A stretch of 64,000 nt of DNA from an uncultured Planctomycetota bacterium (GCA_903892515.1 CAITIS010000102.1:1-64000); one strand, 5' to 3'; positions 8,290-18,439 are shown, numbered from the stretch's first letter. Numbers and translations are program-made. Notes: generated by a model from the letters alone, not told the origin.

Positions 8290-11200
8290 CTACTCCGAGC
8301 CGCCCAGATGCTCCATCGCCTGCTTGAGCTTCTGGTAGTTCGGGTCCTTCTCGTCTTTCTTAACCGTCTCCCAGCCCAGACGGTACTGCTCCAATGCTTC
8401 ATCCTTGCGGCCCTGCTTTTCCAGGGTCTGACCGAGGTAGTATCGGCTCGACGCCAACGGCTGAACCTTTAGGCCGTGGGTCAGCGCGTCCTCGGCTTCC
8501 TTATACTTCTCCAAGTTCAGCAGGATCATGCCGTACGTGTCCATGACGCTGGCGTTATTGGGTGCCAGCTTGGCGGCCTTTTCTGCTATCGGGAGCGCCT
8601 CGGCGTACTTGTGCATGTACTCGCCCAGGCAAAATGCCAGGTTGTTGTGCATAATGCCATCATTGGGTTCCATCTTGATGGCCAATTCGAACGTCTTGGT
8701 CGCATCTTCATACTGCCCGAGATTCTGATACGTCACGGCCAGCACGTTATAGAGGGTCAGCTTGTCCCTGCCATCGGGCGCTTTGGCCGCAGCAGCCGTA
8801 AGGGCCACCGCCGCTCCCTTGTTGTCGCCCGCCTCGCCCGTAAGCTGCCCAAGGTGCATCTGGATTCGCCAGCCATCCTTGCCCAGAGACTCCCATTTCT
8901 TCAGGTTGGCTATCACCGTGGGCTTGGGGTAGGCGCTTTCCATCTGGGCGACAACGAAGTCGATCTCAGGAATTGTCGCGGCCTTCAGGGCGGTTGTGAA
9001 AGCCTCCTCCGCCCCGGCCTGATCGCCCTTCTTGGCCAGTGACCGCCCGATCAACGCGTGGGCTTGCACCGCTACGTTCGGCGACGCCAACAGCGCTTGG
9101 CAGACCGGCAAGGCCTTGTCGTACTCGCCCGTCTCGATCAGCATCCTAGCCGCCATCAAATCTATGTCCGTCTGCTCCGGCCCAATGGCAACAGCTCGTG
9201 CGTCGCGCAGCGCAGCCAGCGCCTTGTCCACCTGCTTGCGCTGCAGCCACATCTGCGCTTCGAGCCTCGGGAAACCCGTCTCCTTGGGATACAGCCGCCG
9301 TGCCGCTGTCAGGAACTGGGCCGCCTGATCCCACTGCTGCTTCTGAATCATCAGTTGAGCCCGCGCCGTCCTGGCCGGCACAAAGTCGGGCGATTCCTCG
9401 TTAATCTTCTGCAACAGCAGATCCGCACTTTCCACGTCGCCGGTCAGGATATACAACTCGGCCAGGCGATATGGCACCTGTGGGTTCATCCGTGGCTGGG
9501 CGCGTCGAGCGGCCTCCAGGTCGGCAATCGCGGCCGTCGTGTCGCCGGTGGCCTGATTGGCTTCCGACCGGGCCAGCAGCGCCGCCACGGCTTGCGGGTT
9601 ATTCGCTAAGATGCCGTCCAGAACGTCGCGGGCTTTTCCGTAGTCCTTTTGGGCCATGTGCCAAGCCGCCCGTTCGCTCAGGACGTCCGCGTCATTGGGC
9701 TTGTCTTTGAGCATCGCGTCAATCATCTTCTGCGACTCATCGAACTGCTTGGCGCTGATCAGCAACTCCACTAACTGCATCTGCGCCGCCGCGGCGCCGT
9801 TCTTGTCCTTGACGCGCTGAATGTATTCCTTCTGGCACTTGACCGCCTCGGGCCAATTGCCCTGACGCTGATAGAACTGCGCCGCCGAAGCATAGGCCTC
9901 GCCGTTCTGATCGTATTGAAAGGACTTTTCGTACACGGTCTTGGCCTTGTCGACCTGCCCGGCGTGCTCCAGGAAGTCCGCCCAGTACACAAACCCAACC
10001 AGCTTGTTGTCGGAATCGTTGGCGAACTTGGCCATCAGCGACTGGGCGTCGCCATCGCGGCCGGTCTTGAGCAGGAAATTGGCGTACATCCGGCAGGCCG
10101 TCGCATCCTTTGGCGCCGACTCATACAACGTCTGGTAGATACGACCTGCGTCGGACGCCTGGTTGTTCCGTTCGTACAGCATGGCAAGCCGCATCAGGTT
10201 TTGTCCGTCGCGAGGCTGCGTCCGCGCCACTTGCTCACGCTGGCGCAGCGCCTTGGCCATATCGCCCTGCGACTCCACCAACTGCAGATACCGTTCCCGA
10301 ACCTGCGCGTTGCCGGGGAACATGCGGTACGCCTGCTCCATGTACTTGTTGTACTCTGACATCTGGCCAGTACGATCGGCGACATTGATCAGACCCTGGA
10401 TGGCGGCGACGTTCTTGGGATCCTGATCGTATGCAGCCGCGTAGGCTTCCTTGGCTTTGTCCAACTGGTTGTTGTTGAAATAGCATTCGCCCAGCAGGGC
10501 CTCCGCCTGACTGAACCGAGGCCGCTCCTGCAGAACCTCGTTGAGCACCTCAATGGCCTTGTCGTATTCTCGCCGATTGTGGTGAATGATCGCCTGGAAC
10601 CACTTGCCGTGACACTTGTCAAGGTTCTCCTTGGCAGCCTGGTCGACGTACTTCTGGGCCGTGTCCCAGTCGTTCTTGTCGATGGCGAACCCAAACAGGC
10701 GCATCACCGCCTCGGCATTGTCGGGCTGCTGCTTGATGACCTCGTTCAGATCCGCCAAGGCCTTCTCGCGGTCGCCGGCCGAACTGTAGATGTCCGCTCG
10801 CCGGATCATGCGTGCAATGGGATCCTTGATATTCTGATCCGCCAGCTTCAACTGGATCTCAAGCTGCTGGCTGGGATCGTCTCGAACGGTCAGGGCCATG
10901 TTCAGCCGCTCCAGAACGGCCGGATCGTCGGCCAGATCCCGTTTGGCCCGGTCCATCAAGGCCTGCACCTCAGCCGCCTCATTCCTCGCCCGCCGCCACA
11001 CGATCAGGTCCAGAATCACGCCCAGGTTGCGCGGTTGACGATCGTACAGATCGCTCGCCAGTCGCAACGCGGAATCGGAGTCTCCCTGGTTCCAGTATTC
11101 CTCAGCCTTCTTCAAAATGAGAACGGTGGCGAACTGGTCCAACTCGCGAATGTCATCGGGAACGCGAGTGATAGCGCCTCGCGCTATCTTCAGCGCCGCA

Positions 11201-12723
11201 GTCAGAGCGGCCACATCCTTCATTTCCGGATGCTTCTTGAGAACTTCCTCAGCGGCCGCCAGCGCCTCGTCGTACTGCTCCAATTCCGCGCACATCCGCG
11301 CCAGCGACATCATTCCGGCCGGGTCGTCCTTGGCGGTGGTCACCAGAGACTGGATGATCCGCTTGGCGTCGCCCGGCTGGCTCGTGCGCAGGTAGATGTT
11401 GACCAGGGCCTGGGCAGTCTTGCGGTCGCCCGTGCCTTCGTAGCCGCGGCGAAGAAGAGGCTCCGCATTGGTCAGATCGCCTTCGACCGCAAGCTTGCGC
11501 CCGCGGACGGAAGCCACCAGTGGATGCTCCGCGATCACGCCCGTCATCTCGTTCAGCGCGCTGTCCAACATGGCCGTGAGCTTGGGCTTATCCTGCTCGC
11601 TGGCCGTCGCTAACTGATCCAGCACGTAGTCGCACAGAACATAGTTCAGCCACACCAAGCCTTCCCGTTGCCGGCCCAGGGCCATGCCCTCAAGCTTCTG
11701 CTCGCCCGTCGTCTGCTGCCGCAGGGTATCCAGCCCCAGCTGAACCAGCGGCAATACCTTGTCGTATTCCTTCGTAAACATATACAGCGAGGCTAGCATC
11801 CGGTACGGACGATAGTCCACCGTCTTCTGGGCGATGGCGTTTCGGAGGACTTCGATGCTCTTGTCGACCTGATTCTGCCGCTGGTAAAAGATCGCCAAGG
11901 CCATGAAGACGTCCGCGTTGTCAGGATTCTTGGCCAGCGTATCCGTCAACAGGGCCAGCGCCTCTTCGGGCTTCTTGTTCTCGGCGACTTGGAGATACTC
12001 GGCATATGTGGTGCGAAGACGCACGGAATCCGGCACCGCCGCCATGGCCTGCTTGAGGGTCTCCGCCCCGTCAGCCTGGTTCTGACTCGAGAAATAGTAC
12101 CGGGCCAATCCCAGCCAATACTCGTCCTTGCCGGGTTCATCCTGCACAAGCTGCTTGAACTCCTCCAAGGCCTGATCACCGTACTCCGGCCGGGTCGCCA
12201 TCATTGCCATCTTGGCCGCGGCGATCTTGAAGCGAGTGGCGCTGTCCTTGGGGTCCATCCGCAGCAATTCGCTGGCTTCCTTGATGTAGCTTTCCCAGTC
12301 CTGGTTAGACATGGCGATCGCTTCGTAGATATCAGCCAGTTTGCGCTGCGCGTCCTGGCCGGCCTTGGTCCGTCCGCCCTGGTCGTAGCGCACCGCCTCG
12401 CGGTAGGATCGAATCGCGCTGAAAACAAGCTTTTGCTGGTCGGACTGGGCCAAGCCCTTTTCTTCCTTGCGACGCTCGAGCATCGCATCGGCCAAGGCCA
12501 GGTAGTGCGCCGGCTTGTGCCCGATTTCGGCGGCGGCCGACAGGTCAGCGGTAGCCGCGGCATAGGATTTTTCCTTCAGTTCCTTCTCCGCCTTGGCGGC
12601 GAGTTGGTCGGGATCCTTGGGTTGACGCATCGTCAGGACCGCTGCGACCGCCACCAGCAGCAGCCCAAGGATCGACACCAGAAGGATCACAAACCGCTTG
12701 TTAAGTTGTTTCTTTTTGGCCAT
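8290..12723 (-). CDS. Giant membrane-anchored TPR protein of an exosortase/EPS locus (PrsT-like)
   Basis: 1477 residues. A single N-terminal membrane anchor (FVILLVSILGLLLVAVAAVL, about 11-30) is followed by dozens of tetratricopeptide repeats up to the C-terminus, for example KPEEALALLTDTLAKNPDNA and YDKAIEVLNEVLQERPRF. It resembles the TPR proteins (PrsT type) encoded beside exosortases, thought to scaffold periplasmic assembly of exopolysaccharide or sorted proteins. Position supports this: it sits between EpsI (14 bases upstream) and the BY-kinase (12 bases downstream). No catalytic domain is visible. Membership of the PrsT family is inferred from context and architecture; the TPR content itself is clear. 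Confidence 0.85.
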   Translation of the reverse strand: MAKKKQLNKRFVILLVSILGLLLVAVAAVLTMRQPKDPDQLAAKAEKELKEKSYAAATADLSAAAEIGHKPAHYLALADAMLERRKEEKGLAQSDQQKLVFSAIRSYREAVRYDQGGRTKAGQDAQRKLADIYEAIAMSNQDWESYIKEASELLRMDPKDSATRFKIAAAKMAMMATRPEYGDQALEEFKQLVQDEPGKDEYWLGLARYYFSSQNQADGAETLKQAMAAVPDSVRLRTTYAEYLQVAENKKPEEALALLTDTLAKNPDNADVFMALAIFYQRQNQVDKSIEVLRNAIAQKTVDYRPYRMLASLYMFTKEYDKVLPLVQLGLDTLRQQTTGEQKLEGMALGRQREGLVWLNYVLCDYVLDQLATASEQDKPKLTAMLDSALNEMTGVIAEHPLVASVRGRKLAVEGDLTNAEPLLRRGYEGTGDRKTAQALVNIYLRTSQPGDAKRIIQSLVTTAKDDPAGMMSLARMCAELEQYDEALAAAEEVLKKHPEMKDVAALTAALKIARGAITRVPDDIRELDQFATVLILKKAEEYWNQGDSDSALRLASDLYDRQPRNLGVILDLIVWRRARNEAAEVQALMDRAKRDLADDPAVLERLNMALTVRDDPSQQLEIQLKLADQNIKDPIARMIRRADIYSSAGDREKALADLNEVIKQQPDNAEAVMRLFGFAIDKNDWDTAQKYVDQAAKENLDKCHGKWFQAIIHHNRREYDKAIEVLNEVLQERPRFSQAEALLGECYFNNNQLDKAKEAYAAAYDQDPKNVAAIQGLINVADRTGQMSEYNKYMEQAYRMFPGNAQVRERYLQLVESQGDMAKALRQREQVARTQPRDGQNLMRLAMLYERNNQASDAGRIYQTLYESAPKDATACRMYANFLLKTGRDGDAQSLMAKFANDSDNKLVGFVYWADFLEHAGQVDKAKTVYEKSFQYDQNGEAYASAAQFYQRQGNWPEAVKCQKEYIQRVKDKNGAAAAQMQLVELLISAKQFDESQKMIDAMLKDKPNDADVLSERAAWHMAQKDYGKARDVLDGILANNPQAVAALLARSEANQATGDTTAAIADLEAARRAQPRMNPQVPYRLAELYILTGDVESADLLLQKINEESPDFVPARTARAQLMIQKQQWDQAAQFLTAARRLYPKETGFPRLEAQMWLQRKQVDKALAALRDARAVAIGPEQTDIDLMAARMLIETGEYDKALPVCQALLASPNVAVQAHALIGRSLAKKGDQAGAEEAFTTALKAATIPEIDFVVAQMESAYPKPTVIANLKKWESLGKDGWRIQMHLGQLTGEAGDNKGAAVALTAAAAKAPDGRDKLTLYNVLAVTYQNLGQYEDATKTFELAIKMEPNDGIMHNNLAFCLGEYMHKYAEALPIAEKAAKLAPNNASVMDTYGMILLNLEKYKEAEDALTHGLKVQPLASSRYYLGQTLEKQGRKDEALEQYRLGWETVKKDEKDPNYQKLKQAMEHLGGSE

Positions 12724-12737
12724 GTTCTATCCGTTAC

Positions 12738-13559
12738 CTATTTGCCTTGGGCCGCCGCCCGCTCCACGTCCTGCCCGGTGGGCAGGTACGGCAGTACAAC
12801 GGGCAGCGCGCAGGAAAGGAACTTCTGACATATCTCATCGCCCGTCTTTTCCGGCAGATCCGGAACAGGCAAGGCAATCTCAATCTTGGCGAAGTAGCAA
12901 TACTTTACCCACGGCTTGCTCAGTGTAAGCCGCACCTTCTCCCAGGACTCGGTCGGCTCGCCATTCATGCTGAACACATGGTACTGGACAAACCGTCCCT
13001 TGTTGGTTCCGTACACAGTGCGATAGACGTTGATCTTGCTCCATGCCCGCTTCCACGCGGCCGGAATGGTTTCGCACATCACCGGCATGTTGCCGCATGC
13101 CCCATAGTCGATGCTACCGCCGGCCGCCATCGCGCACCGCTCGCCGACGTGCGGCACCGCGTCCTGCAGGCCGGTGTAGTACAATACGCTGAACTGGACG
13201 TATTGATTGGCCTTCTTGTCCAGGTACAGGCCCATGTAGTACCAGTTGTTCTTGTTCTTGGCCGTGCCCAGTTCTTCGAGCATGTCCTCGCGCACCGGCT
13301 TGTCGGACTGTTCGACTAATTCGTACGAACCAATCTTGGCCGGGAAATTCGTCACGTGATACTTCTTGTCCACCTTGACCGTGGCCGGAGGAACCACCGG
13401 CATCTTGATGAGGTAGAACTTCCACTTCTCCTGGGCCGTGTTCCAGCTAATGATCGCCGCCAGCAGCAGCACGGCGGCCACCAGGAAGTGCCGCTCAGTC
13501 AGAGCGGTCCAGTCGAACCGGGAAGTCGGGGGAGTTTGCAGGTTGGGCACATCGGACAT
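12738..13559 (-). CDS. epsI: Exosortase-associated EpsI family protein
   Basis: 273 residues with one membrane segment near residues 24-40 (HFLVAAVLLLAAIISW). The extracytoplasmic domain is of the EpsI/DUF3485 type: it reads KIGSYELVEQ early on, then HVGERCAMAAGG with the conserved His and Cys region, and later NVYRTVYGTNKGRFVQYHVF. EpsI proteins are regularly fused or adjacent to exosortases in exopolysaccharide loci; their biochemical role is unsettled. It begins two bases after the exosortase stop codon, so the two are probably co-translated. Confidence 0.88.
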   Translation of the reverse strand: MSDVPNLQTPPTSRFDWTALTERHFLVAAVLLLAAIISWNTAQEKWKFYLIKMPVVPPATVKVDKKYHVTNFPAKIGSYELVEQSDKPVREDMLEELGTAKNKNNWYYMGLYLDKKANQYVQFSVLYYTGLQDAVPHVGERCAMAAGGSIDYGACGNMPVMCETIPAAWKRAWSKINVYRTVYGTNKGRFVQYHVFSMNGEPTESWEKVRLTLSKPWVKYCYFAKIEIALPVPDLPEKTGDEICQKFLSCALPVVLPYLPTGQDVERAAAQGK

Positions 13560-13561
13560 CG

Positions 13562-14542
13562 CTACGGCTGTCCTTTCACTTGCGTGGAAGTCGGTGGATT
13601 CTCTTCCTCGACCTCAACCAGCGTCAGCTTGAGAACCCGCGCCAGCAGCCAAAGCATGAGCAGGGCCGGAATCAGCATCACCACGCCCGTGACGGCGTGC
13701 ATGAAGCCCTGGCCCATCTCGACCTTGTCGATGTAATACATCCAGGCCGTGATGGCCACGCGGAGAACATTGCAGAAGATGGCGATGGGAATGCCCGCGC
13801 CCACCAGGATCAGCCGCTGCCACATCGGCTTGTCGTCCAGGTAGGCCATGGCCACGCCCAAGGCCAGAAACGCCATCAGCAGGTGCATGCCACTGCAGGC
13901 CTCAGCCACCGTCAGTTCCTGCGCAATTCCGCTTTTGCTGATGAGGTGCAGGGCGCTGGCGTCATTGGTTATGTTCACGCCCGCCGCCCTGAGCATCAGC
14001 ATGGAGCCCCGCGCCGCGACGTTCTGCAGCGGCATGGCCATGCGGTTGTACATCAACTCGGGCAGCGGCACGGCAAAGATCAGAAACAGAATCGGCAGCC
14101 AGGTGATGCGAATGATCGACGGCCCGGCCAGGTACAGCACCAAACCGAAGAGCACGAGCAACACGCACAGTTGGCTGATCCAGTAGTTCTTGAGCGTGTA
14201 GATGCCCATGAACTCGCCCACCAGCCCCAGCAGGACCAGTGGCAAGCCGGCCCAGCAGATTTGACGCTTGGCTTGCTTGAGTTCCTCGCGCCGGCTGAAG
14301 AGGAGATACAGGCTGAACAACGGAATAATGAACCCGTGCGACCAGTTCGGGTCGGTGCCCCACACGTTCGCCATGGGCGCGACGAAGCGGTATTGCAGCA
14401 CCGCAAACAGTACGGCCAGCACGCCTGCTTTCAGCAGAGTTCCCAGAGGGAATGCCTGAAGGAACGGCACGGCGGGCTCGTCCTGCACGAGTTCTGCCAG
14501 GTTCTTGGCCGGTGGCATCGGGCTATATGACGAGTCGGTCAT
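13562..14542 (-). CDS. Exosortase (XrtA-like polytopic cysteine transpeptidase)
   Basis: Membrane protein of 326 residues with about eight hydrophobic segments. The three exosortase signature residues are present in order: Cys216 in VAEACSGMHLL, Arg261 in IFCNVLRVAIT, and His282 in GQGFMHAVTGV. Exosortases cleave C-terminal PEP-CTERM-type sorting signals and probably pass the protein to a cell-surface partner. The gene overlaps the preceding export-lipoprotein gene by four bases (ATGA) and is followed by epsI. No protein in this window has a recognisable PEP-CTERM tail, so its substrates must be elsewhere or use another signal. Confidence 0.93.
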   Translation of the reverse strand: MTDSSYSPMPPAKNLAELVQDEPAVPFLQAFPLGTLLKAGVLAVLFAVLQYRFVAPMANVWGTDPNWSHGFIIPLFSLYLLFSRREELKQAKRQICWAGLPLVLLGLVGEFMGIYTLKNYWISQLCVLLVLFGLVLYLAGPSIIRITWLPILFLIFAVPLPELMYNRMAMPLQNVAARGSMLMLRAAGVNITNDASALHLISKSGIAQELTVAEACSGMHLLMAFLALGVAMAYLDDKPMWQRLILVGAGIPIAIFCNVLRVAITAWMYYIDKVEMGQGFMHAVTGVVMLIPALLMLWLLARVLKLTLVEVEEENPPTSTQVKGQP

Positions 14543-16230
14543 TGGATTCCAGGGAGAGTTCCTGTAAAGGTGTTGGACGGTGGATTGGCCGGCCAGCCAG
14601 GATAGTACGGACGGTCGCCTGCTCTGGGCCAGATGATCGGAATCTCAAACTCCTTGTCAGAGTAATTGCGGTCATACACAAAACCAAACCCGTAAGTCAG
14701 ACGGAATGCGTTTCTCCACACAGCCATGAATGGGGCAATCCAGTTACTTCCTACGGCCACCACGTCGTCTGGTTTGAGAAAAATGTCCGGCTCGCGCCCC
14801 TGGAAGATGGCGTTAAGGTCCAGCGGAATCATTTGTTCCTGATCGCGAGCCACGCGACGATACAGAATCGTGTTGGACGGCCAACTCAAGGGTCCAAGGT
14901 TGCCGGCGGCGGCCACCGCTTCCTTGACCGTGATGCGCTGCCCACGCAGGTCATACACGCCCGGGCGTGATACCTCGCCCATCACGTAAAAATACCCCAG
15001 TTCCAGCGTGGGCACCTGGATGATGTCCTGGTTGCGGATGATTACGTTCAGCCGGGCCTCGCCGGCCTTCAACTCGTTGAGGTTAATGGCGATGATGCGG
15101 ACCTGATCGGAATAGGTGTACTTCTTCCAGCCATACGGATCGTCCTCGCTGCCGGCAGGGCGCGAAGCGGCGACGCCGGCATCTTCATTCGCAGGGGCGC
15201 TTTGCGTGGCGCCGCCCTGCACGCTGACCCACCGGCCGCGAACGTACTGCCAGGCCGGATGGCTGATCTGGCCGGTCTCGGCACTGGCCGAGGTGCTGCC
15301 GAGCGAGGTTTCGCCCGATGCGGGCGTGGCATCGGCCACATCGCCGCCGGTGCTGCCAAGATAGATCGGTCGGGCGGGAGCCTTGCTTCCGGGCGTCCTG
15401 CGCGGATTGGCCGAGGCCCCCGGAATCAGGCGTTCGAGATCCTTGAGCTGCTCTTGGAGATTGGGCCCCTCCTGGCTCGCTGGCTGCTGGCCGGCGGGCT
15501 GGCTGGGCGAGGACTTGGCTGGAATCTTCGGCAGCGGCGGCAATTCCTCGCTGGAGGGCTTGCCCTGGACCTTGGCCGGCTGGCGTGACTGGTTACGGAT
15601 GACGTAGATCCACTCGATATTGGGCTGGCTGACGTCCCCGGCCATTGCGAGGGCTTCCAGCAGCGTAAACTCCGTGCGGCTGATGCCGTACGTGCTGGGA
15701 CGGTTGACCGCGCCCAAGATGCTGAAGATGTTCTGTCGCGCATCGGCGACCAGCACCGTAACGGTGGCGTCGCGCAAGATGTCCGGCTCGTACGCCTTCT
15801 TGATCGCGTCGGCCAGTTGCTCCTGCGTCAGCCCGCTGGCCTTGACCCGCTGCTCCAGCAGGGGCATCTCGATATAGCCGCTCTGGCTGACGCGCCGTTC
15901 CAGGAGCGCCTCCTGTTGCTCAATGTACAGGTCCATTACGGTGATTCGCAGGACGTCTGATGGGCCGATGACATAGTCCTGGTCGCTGTACTGGAGATCC
16001 TCCGCCCGAGGCAGTTGCGAACCGGGAATGCGTTCGGACGTCTGATCGGCAGAACCGAAGCGGTCCCAAATCGGGCTGACCGGGCTCTGTCCATCCTTGG
16101 GATGCTTGACGACCTGCGAAGGGTCAAACCATGTGTCTGGAGGGAGTGCCTCGCCGCACCCGCCGCAGACGACCAGGCACAGGGTCGCCCCGACCAAAAC
16201 CGAGAGAGAGAGGAGACTGCGTAGTTTCAC
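14539..16230 (-). CDS. Outer-membrane polysaccharide export lipoprotein (Wza/OPX family, SLBB domains)
   Basis: The signal peptide ends in a lipobox (LCLVVCGGCGE), so this is a lipoprotein. The polysaccharide-export domain follows (IGPSDVLRITVMDLY, about 87). The first SLBB-like domain reads FSILGAVNRPSTYGISR. A low-complexity Pro/Ser/Ala linker covers about 220-370. The second SLBB domain reads FYVMGEVSRPGVYDLRGQ. The family forms the outer-membrane channel for exopolysaccharide. At 563 residues it is longer than typical Wza because of the linker. First gene of the tight five-gene EPS operon; the roughly 200 bases upstream are the likely promoter region, though no clear -35/-10 pair was found. 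Confidence 0.9.
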   Translation of the reverse strand: MKLRSLLSLSVLVGATLCLVVCGGCGEALPPDTWFDPSQVVKHPKDGQSPVSPIWDRFGSADQTSERIPGSQLPRAEDLQYSDQDYVIGPSDVLRITVMDLYIEQQEALLERRVSQSGYIEMPLLEQRVKASGLTQEQLADAIKKAYEPDILRDATVTVLVADARQNIFSILGAVNRPSTYGISRTEFTLLEALAMAGDVSQPNIEWIYVIRNQSRQPAKVQGKPSSEELPPLPKIPAKSSPSQPAGQQPASQEGPNLQEQLKDLERLIPGASANPRRTPGSKAPARPIYLGSTGGDVADATPASGETSLGSTSASAETGQISHPAWQYVRGRWVSVQGGATQSAPANEDAGVAASRPAGSEDDPYGWKKYTYSDQVRIIAINLNELKAGEARLNVIIRNQDIIQVPTLELGYFYVMGEVSRPGVYDLRGQRITVKEAVAAAGNLGPLSWPSNTILYRRVARDQEQMIPLDLNAIFQGREPDIFLKPDDVVAVGSNWIAPFMAVWRNAFRLTYGFGFVYDRNYSDKEFEIPIIWPRAGDRPYYPGWPANPPSNTFTGTLPGIQ

Positions 16231-16435
16231 CGTTAGCCCTCTTGTTCCACGTTTCTAGTTCCTGCCCATACTCCAGCACAAGCTGAGCCGCCGACCAACA
16301 GCAGGCCGGGGCCGCCCCGAGTCGAGTATGTTAACACGGAGCCACAATCCATTGCCAAGGAAAGTACCCATCCCTTCCGGTACCGTTTTCAGGGCTCTGC
16401 GTACTGATATCGGCAGCCTAGGAGATGGCCTTAAT

Positions 16436-18289
16436 CTAATCTCCTACAGAGAGTTGGCGAAGACCGGCCGGCACGACCGCCTCGACGGATTCGCTTCCCG
16501 ATCGCTGAGCGATCACAAAAAGCAGCGACCCGTCGGCCAGGCGAACGTAATTCCGAATCGATAGCCCGTCGCAGTTGATTCCCGCCTCAGGCCCCGGCCA
16601 GCGCAGCAGTCGAACCACGCAGTCCGCGCCACCGGCCTTGCCTTCCAGCGTGAATCTAACCAGCCCGGACGCCCCGTCCAGCACATAGCATCCCTCTGAG
16701 GCGTCGAACGCTCCTTTTGTAGATGGGGCGGCCGCCGCTTCGCCTGCGGGGCTCAGCACCCGCAGCGCCGGCGGATCCATGTACGCTTCCCCTACTATTC
16801 CCCCGGGGCTTCCCGCAGGTTCGGTCAAAAATGAACAAGTTTTTGTTGCGCCGCCCGAGGGCGCGAAGAGCCGCCCCGCCGACCGCTGACGGTCCGACCA
16901 GGCCGCTTCGTCGGGCAACGCCAGCCGCAGGGCTGGGATCCGCTCAGCCCCAGGCAGATCGACACGCATGTGCGTCACCCACCGGCCATCCCAATAGAAG
17001 GTGTACTCCCAGCGAACGCGCCGGCAGGTACTCAGCCGCCATTCGCCCGCAAAGGAAGGAAAGAACCACGTGCTAGCCAAGCGCAGGCGAATCGCATTGT
17101 GCTCTATCACCTCGACCGCCCCGACGCGCGAAGACTGGCTGTTCTGGCTGTTCGTGGCATGGGCGTCTCGCCCATGAGTGTCTTGGGCGTCTCGCCCAAG
17201 GCTGGTTATTAGCGATGGCAAGACACTGGCCGCGCCGGGCGTGTCACTCATGGTTGGGACGGCGGTGTTACACACGGGCGAGACGCCCGTGCCACACCCG
17301 AGCATTGTCAGATCCTCCAAATTCTCCGCCGGCGCGGTGTCGGCCTGGGGCGCGGCGAAATGGTTCACATCGTCCGCCAAGGCCAACGCGGCCCGATCTG
17401 CCCCCAGCCGCCAGAGCCCGTCGCGACCCTGCGTCAGACGCAAGGGATCCGCCCTGCCAGGCAGCGTGAGTTCGTAATCCAGCCCGCTGGCGATCAGCCG
17501 CATGCCCTCGGGCAAGGGCGATATCTCGTGACGATTGTCGATCAGTTGAATGTCATCCAGCACGATCGTGTCACCTGCTGGATGCGACGCTGGCTCACTG
17601 GCAGGCGCACTGGCCGGTTGGCTGGCTGATTCGGCGCTTGGCTCGCAGACCGATTCGGCAGCCGGCTCTGAGGTCGCCTCGCTCGCTTCGGCAGAAGCCG
17701 AAGATGCCGACGGCGAAGAAACGCTCACCCGCTCGCCAAAGCCAAACTGAAGCGCGCGGATATCCTGCACATCCAATGCCCCCTGCCCTCTGAGAAACCC
17801 CAGATCGATCTGCACATCCGTCCAGCCACTCTCTAAGGGCAACTCGCCTGACCGCCACTGGCGCTGCCGATCCTCCAGCGTTACGTGGAAGTCCCCCCGC
17901 CGCTGCACGCTGTACACCGCAACGGACAATAGCGGATAGGTCGAGAAGTCCCTTGGAGCAGGCAATCGGTACGAGAGTTCAGACCCTTTGGGCAGGATCG
18001 CCTGCAATGCCCCTTGCCCCGAGCGCGTCACGTTGGAAACGAGTTGGACCTCCGAGCCTTCGCCGGCACCGTCGATGGAAAAGAAATCTCGTGGCCTGGA
18101 AGTCGGCTGGGTGCGTGAGTTTACCGGCTCGAAATCGACCAGCACCGTTCGCCGGCTGGGGACGAACTCCCCAGCCGGAGGCTGACGCGAGAGTGAACCG
18201 CGCGCGGGCATGGTCGCATCCGGCGGCTCGGCCGCACAACCGGCCAAGGCCAGGCAGGCCACAATGATTATCCAGCGTGTTGATCGCAT
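16436..18289 (-). CDS. Secreted lipoprotein of unknown function with an internal palindromic-repeat insertion
   Basis: I prefer the start at 18289, because it opens a clean lipoprotein signal (MRSTRWIIIVACLALAGCAA); the longer ORF adds 25 residues with no signal. The product has 617 residues. It contains a jelly-roll-like segment (FHVTLEDRQRQWRSGELPL), a Ser/Ala/Pro/Glu tract near 190-225, and a beta-rich C-terminal half. Residues about 332-379 are encoded by a dispersed palindromic DNA element, giving the phrases GTGVSPVC and GRDAQDTHGRDAHAT. Function not recognised. Carbohydrate binding is a guess based on the beta-rich character and the neighbouring EPS operon, which is transcribed in the same direction 205 bases downstream. 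Confidence 0.7.
   Translation of the reverse strand: MRSTRWIIIVACLALAGCAAEPPDATMPARGSLSRQPPAGEFVPSRRTVLVDFEPVNSRTQPTSRPRDFFSIDGAGEGSEVQLVSNVTRSGQGALQAILPKGSELSYRLPAPRDFSTYPLLSVAVYSVQRRGDFHVTLEDRQRQWRSGELPLESGWTDVQIDLGFLRGQGALDVQDIRALQFGFGERVSVSSPSASSASAEASEATSEPAAESVCEPSAESASQPASAPASEPASHPAGDTIVLDDIQLIDNRHEISPLPEGMRLIASGLDYELTLPGRADPLRLTQGRDGLWRLGADRAALALADDVNHFAAPQADTAPAENLEDLTMLGCGTGVSPVCNTAVPTMSDTPGAASVLPSLITSLGRDAQDTHGRDAHATNSQNSQSSRVGAVEVIEHNAIRLRLASTWFFPSFAGEWRLSTCRRVRWEYTFYWDGRWVTHMRVDLPGAERIPALRLALPDEAAWSDRQRSAGRLFAPSGGATKTCSFLTEPAGSPGGIVGEAYMDPPALRVLSPAGEAAAAPSTKGAFDASEGCYVLDGASGLVRFTLEGKAGGADCVVRLLRWPGPEAGINCDGLSIRNYVRLADGSLLFVIAQRSGSESVEAVVPAGLRQLSVGD
17154..17295. repeat. 142-bp palindromic element (GGGCGTCTCGCCC stem) inside a coding sequence
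   Basis: The left end GTGGCATGGGCGTCTCGCCC and the right end are imperfect inverted copies of a 23-base hairpin. A third hairpin (CTTGGGCGTCTCGCCCAAG) lies between them. The same stem occurs in the intergenic region at 25527-25550. The element interrupts the lipoprotein gene yet leaves its reading frame open. Confidence 0.8.
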
Positions 18290-18439
18290 GGCAGCACCCG
18301 TGCTCCGTGAGGGCGGCTTCGTGAGAGCACCCCGCCGCGGGGTTCTTGATTCTAACAAATACACACAGGAAACGATGCGATTGATTGGATAGCGGGCCAG
18401 AGGGCAGCCCTATAATCCTACAGGACATAGGAGAAACCG

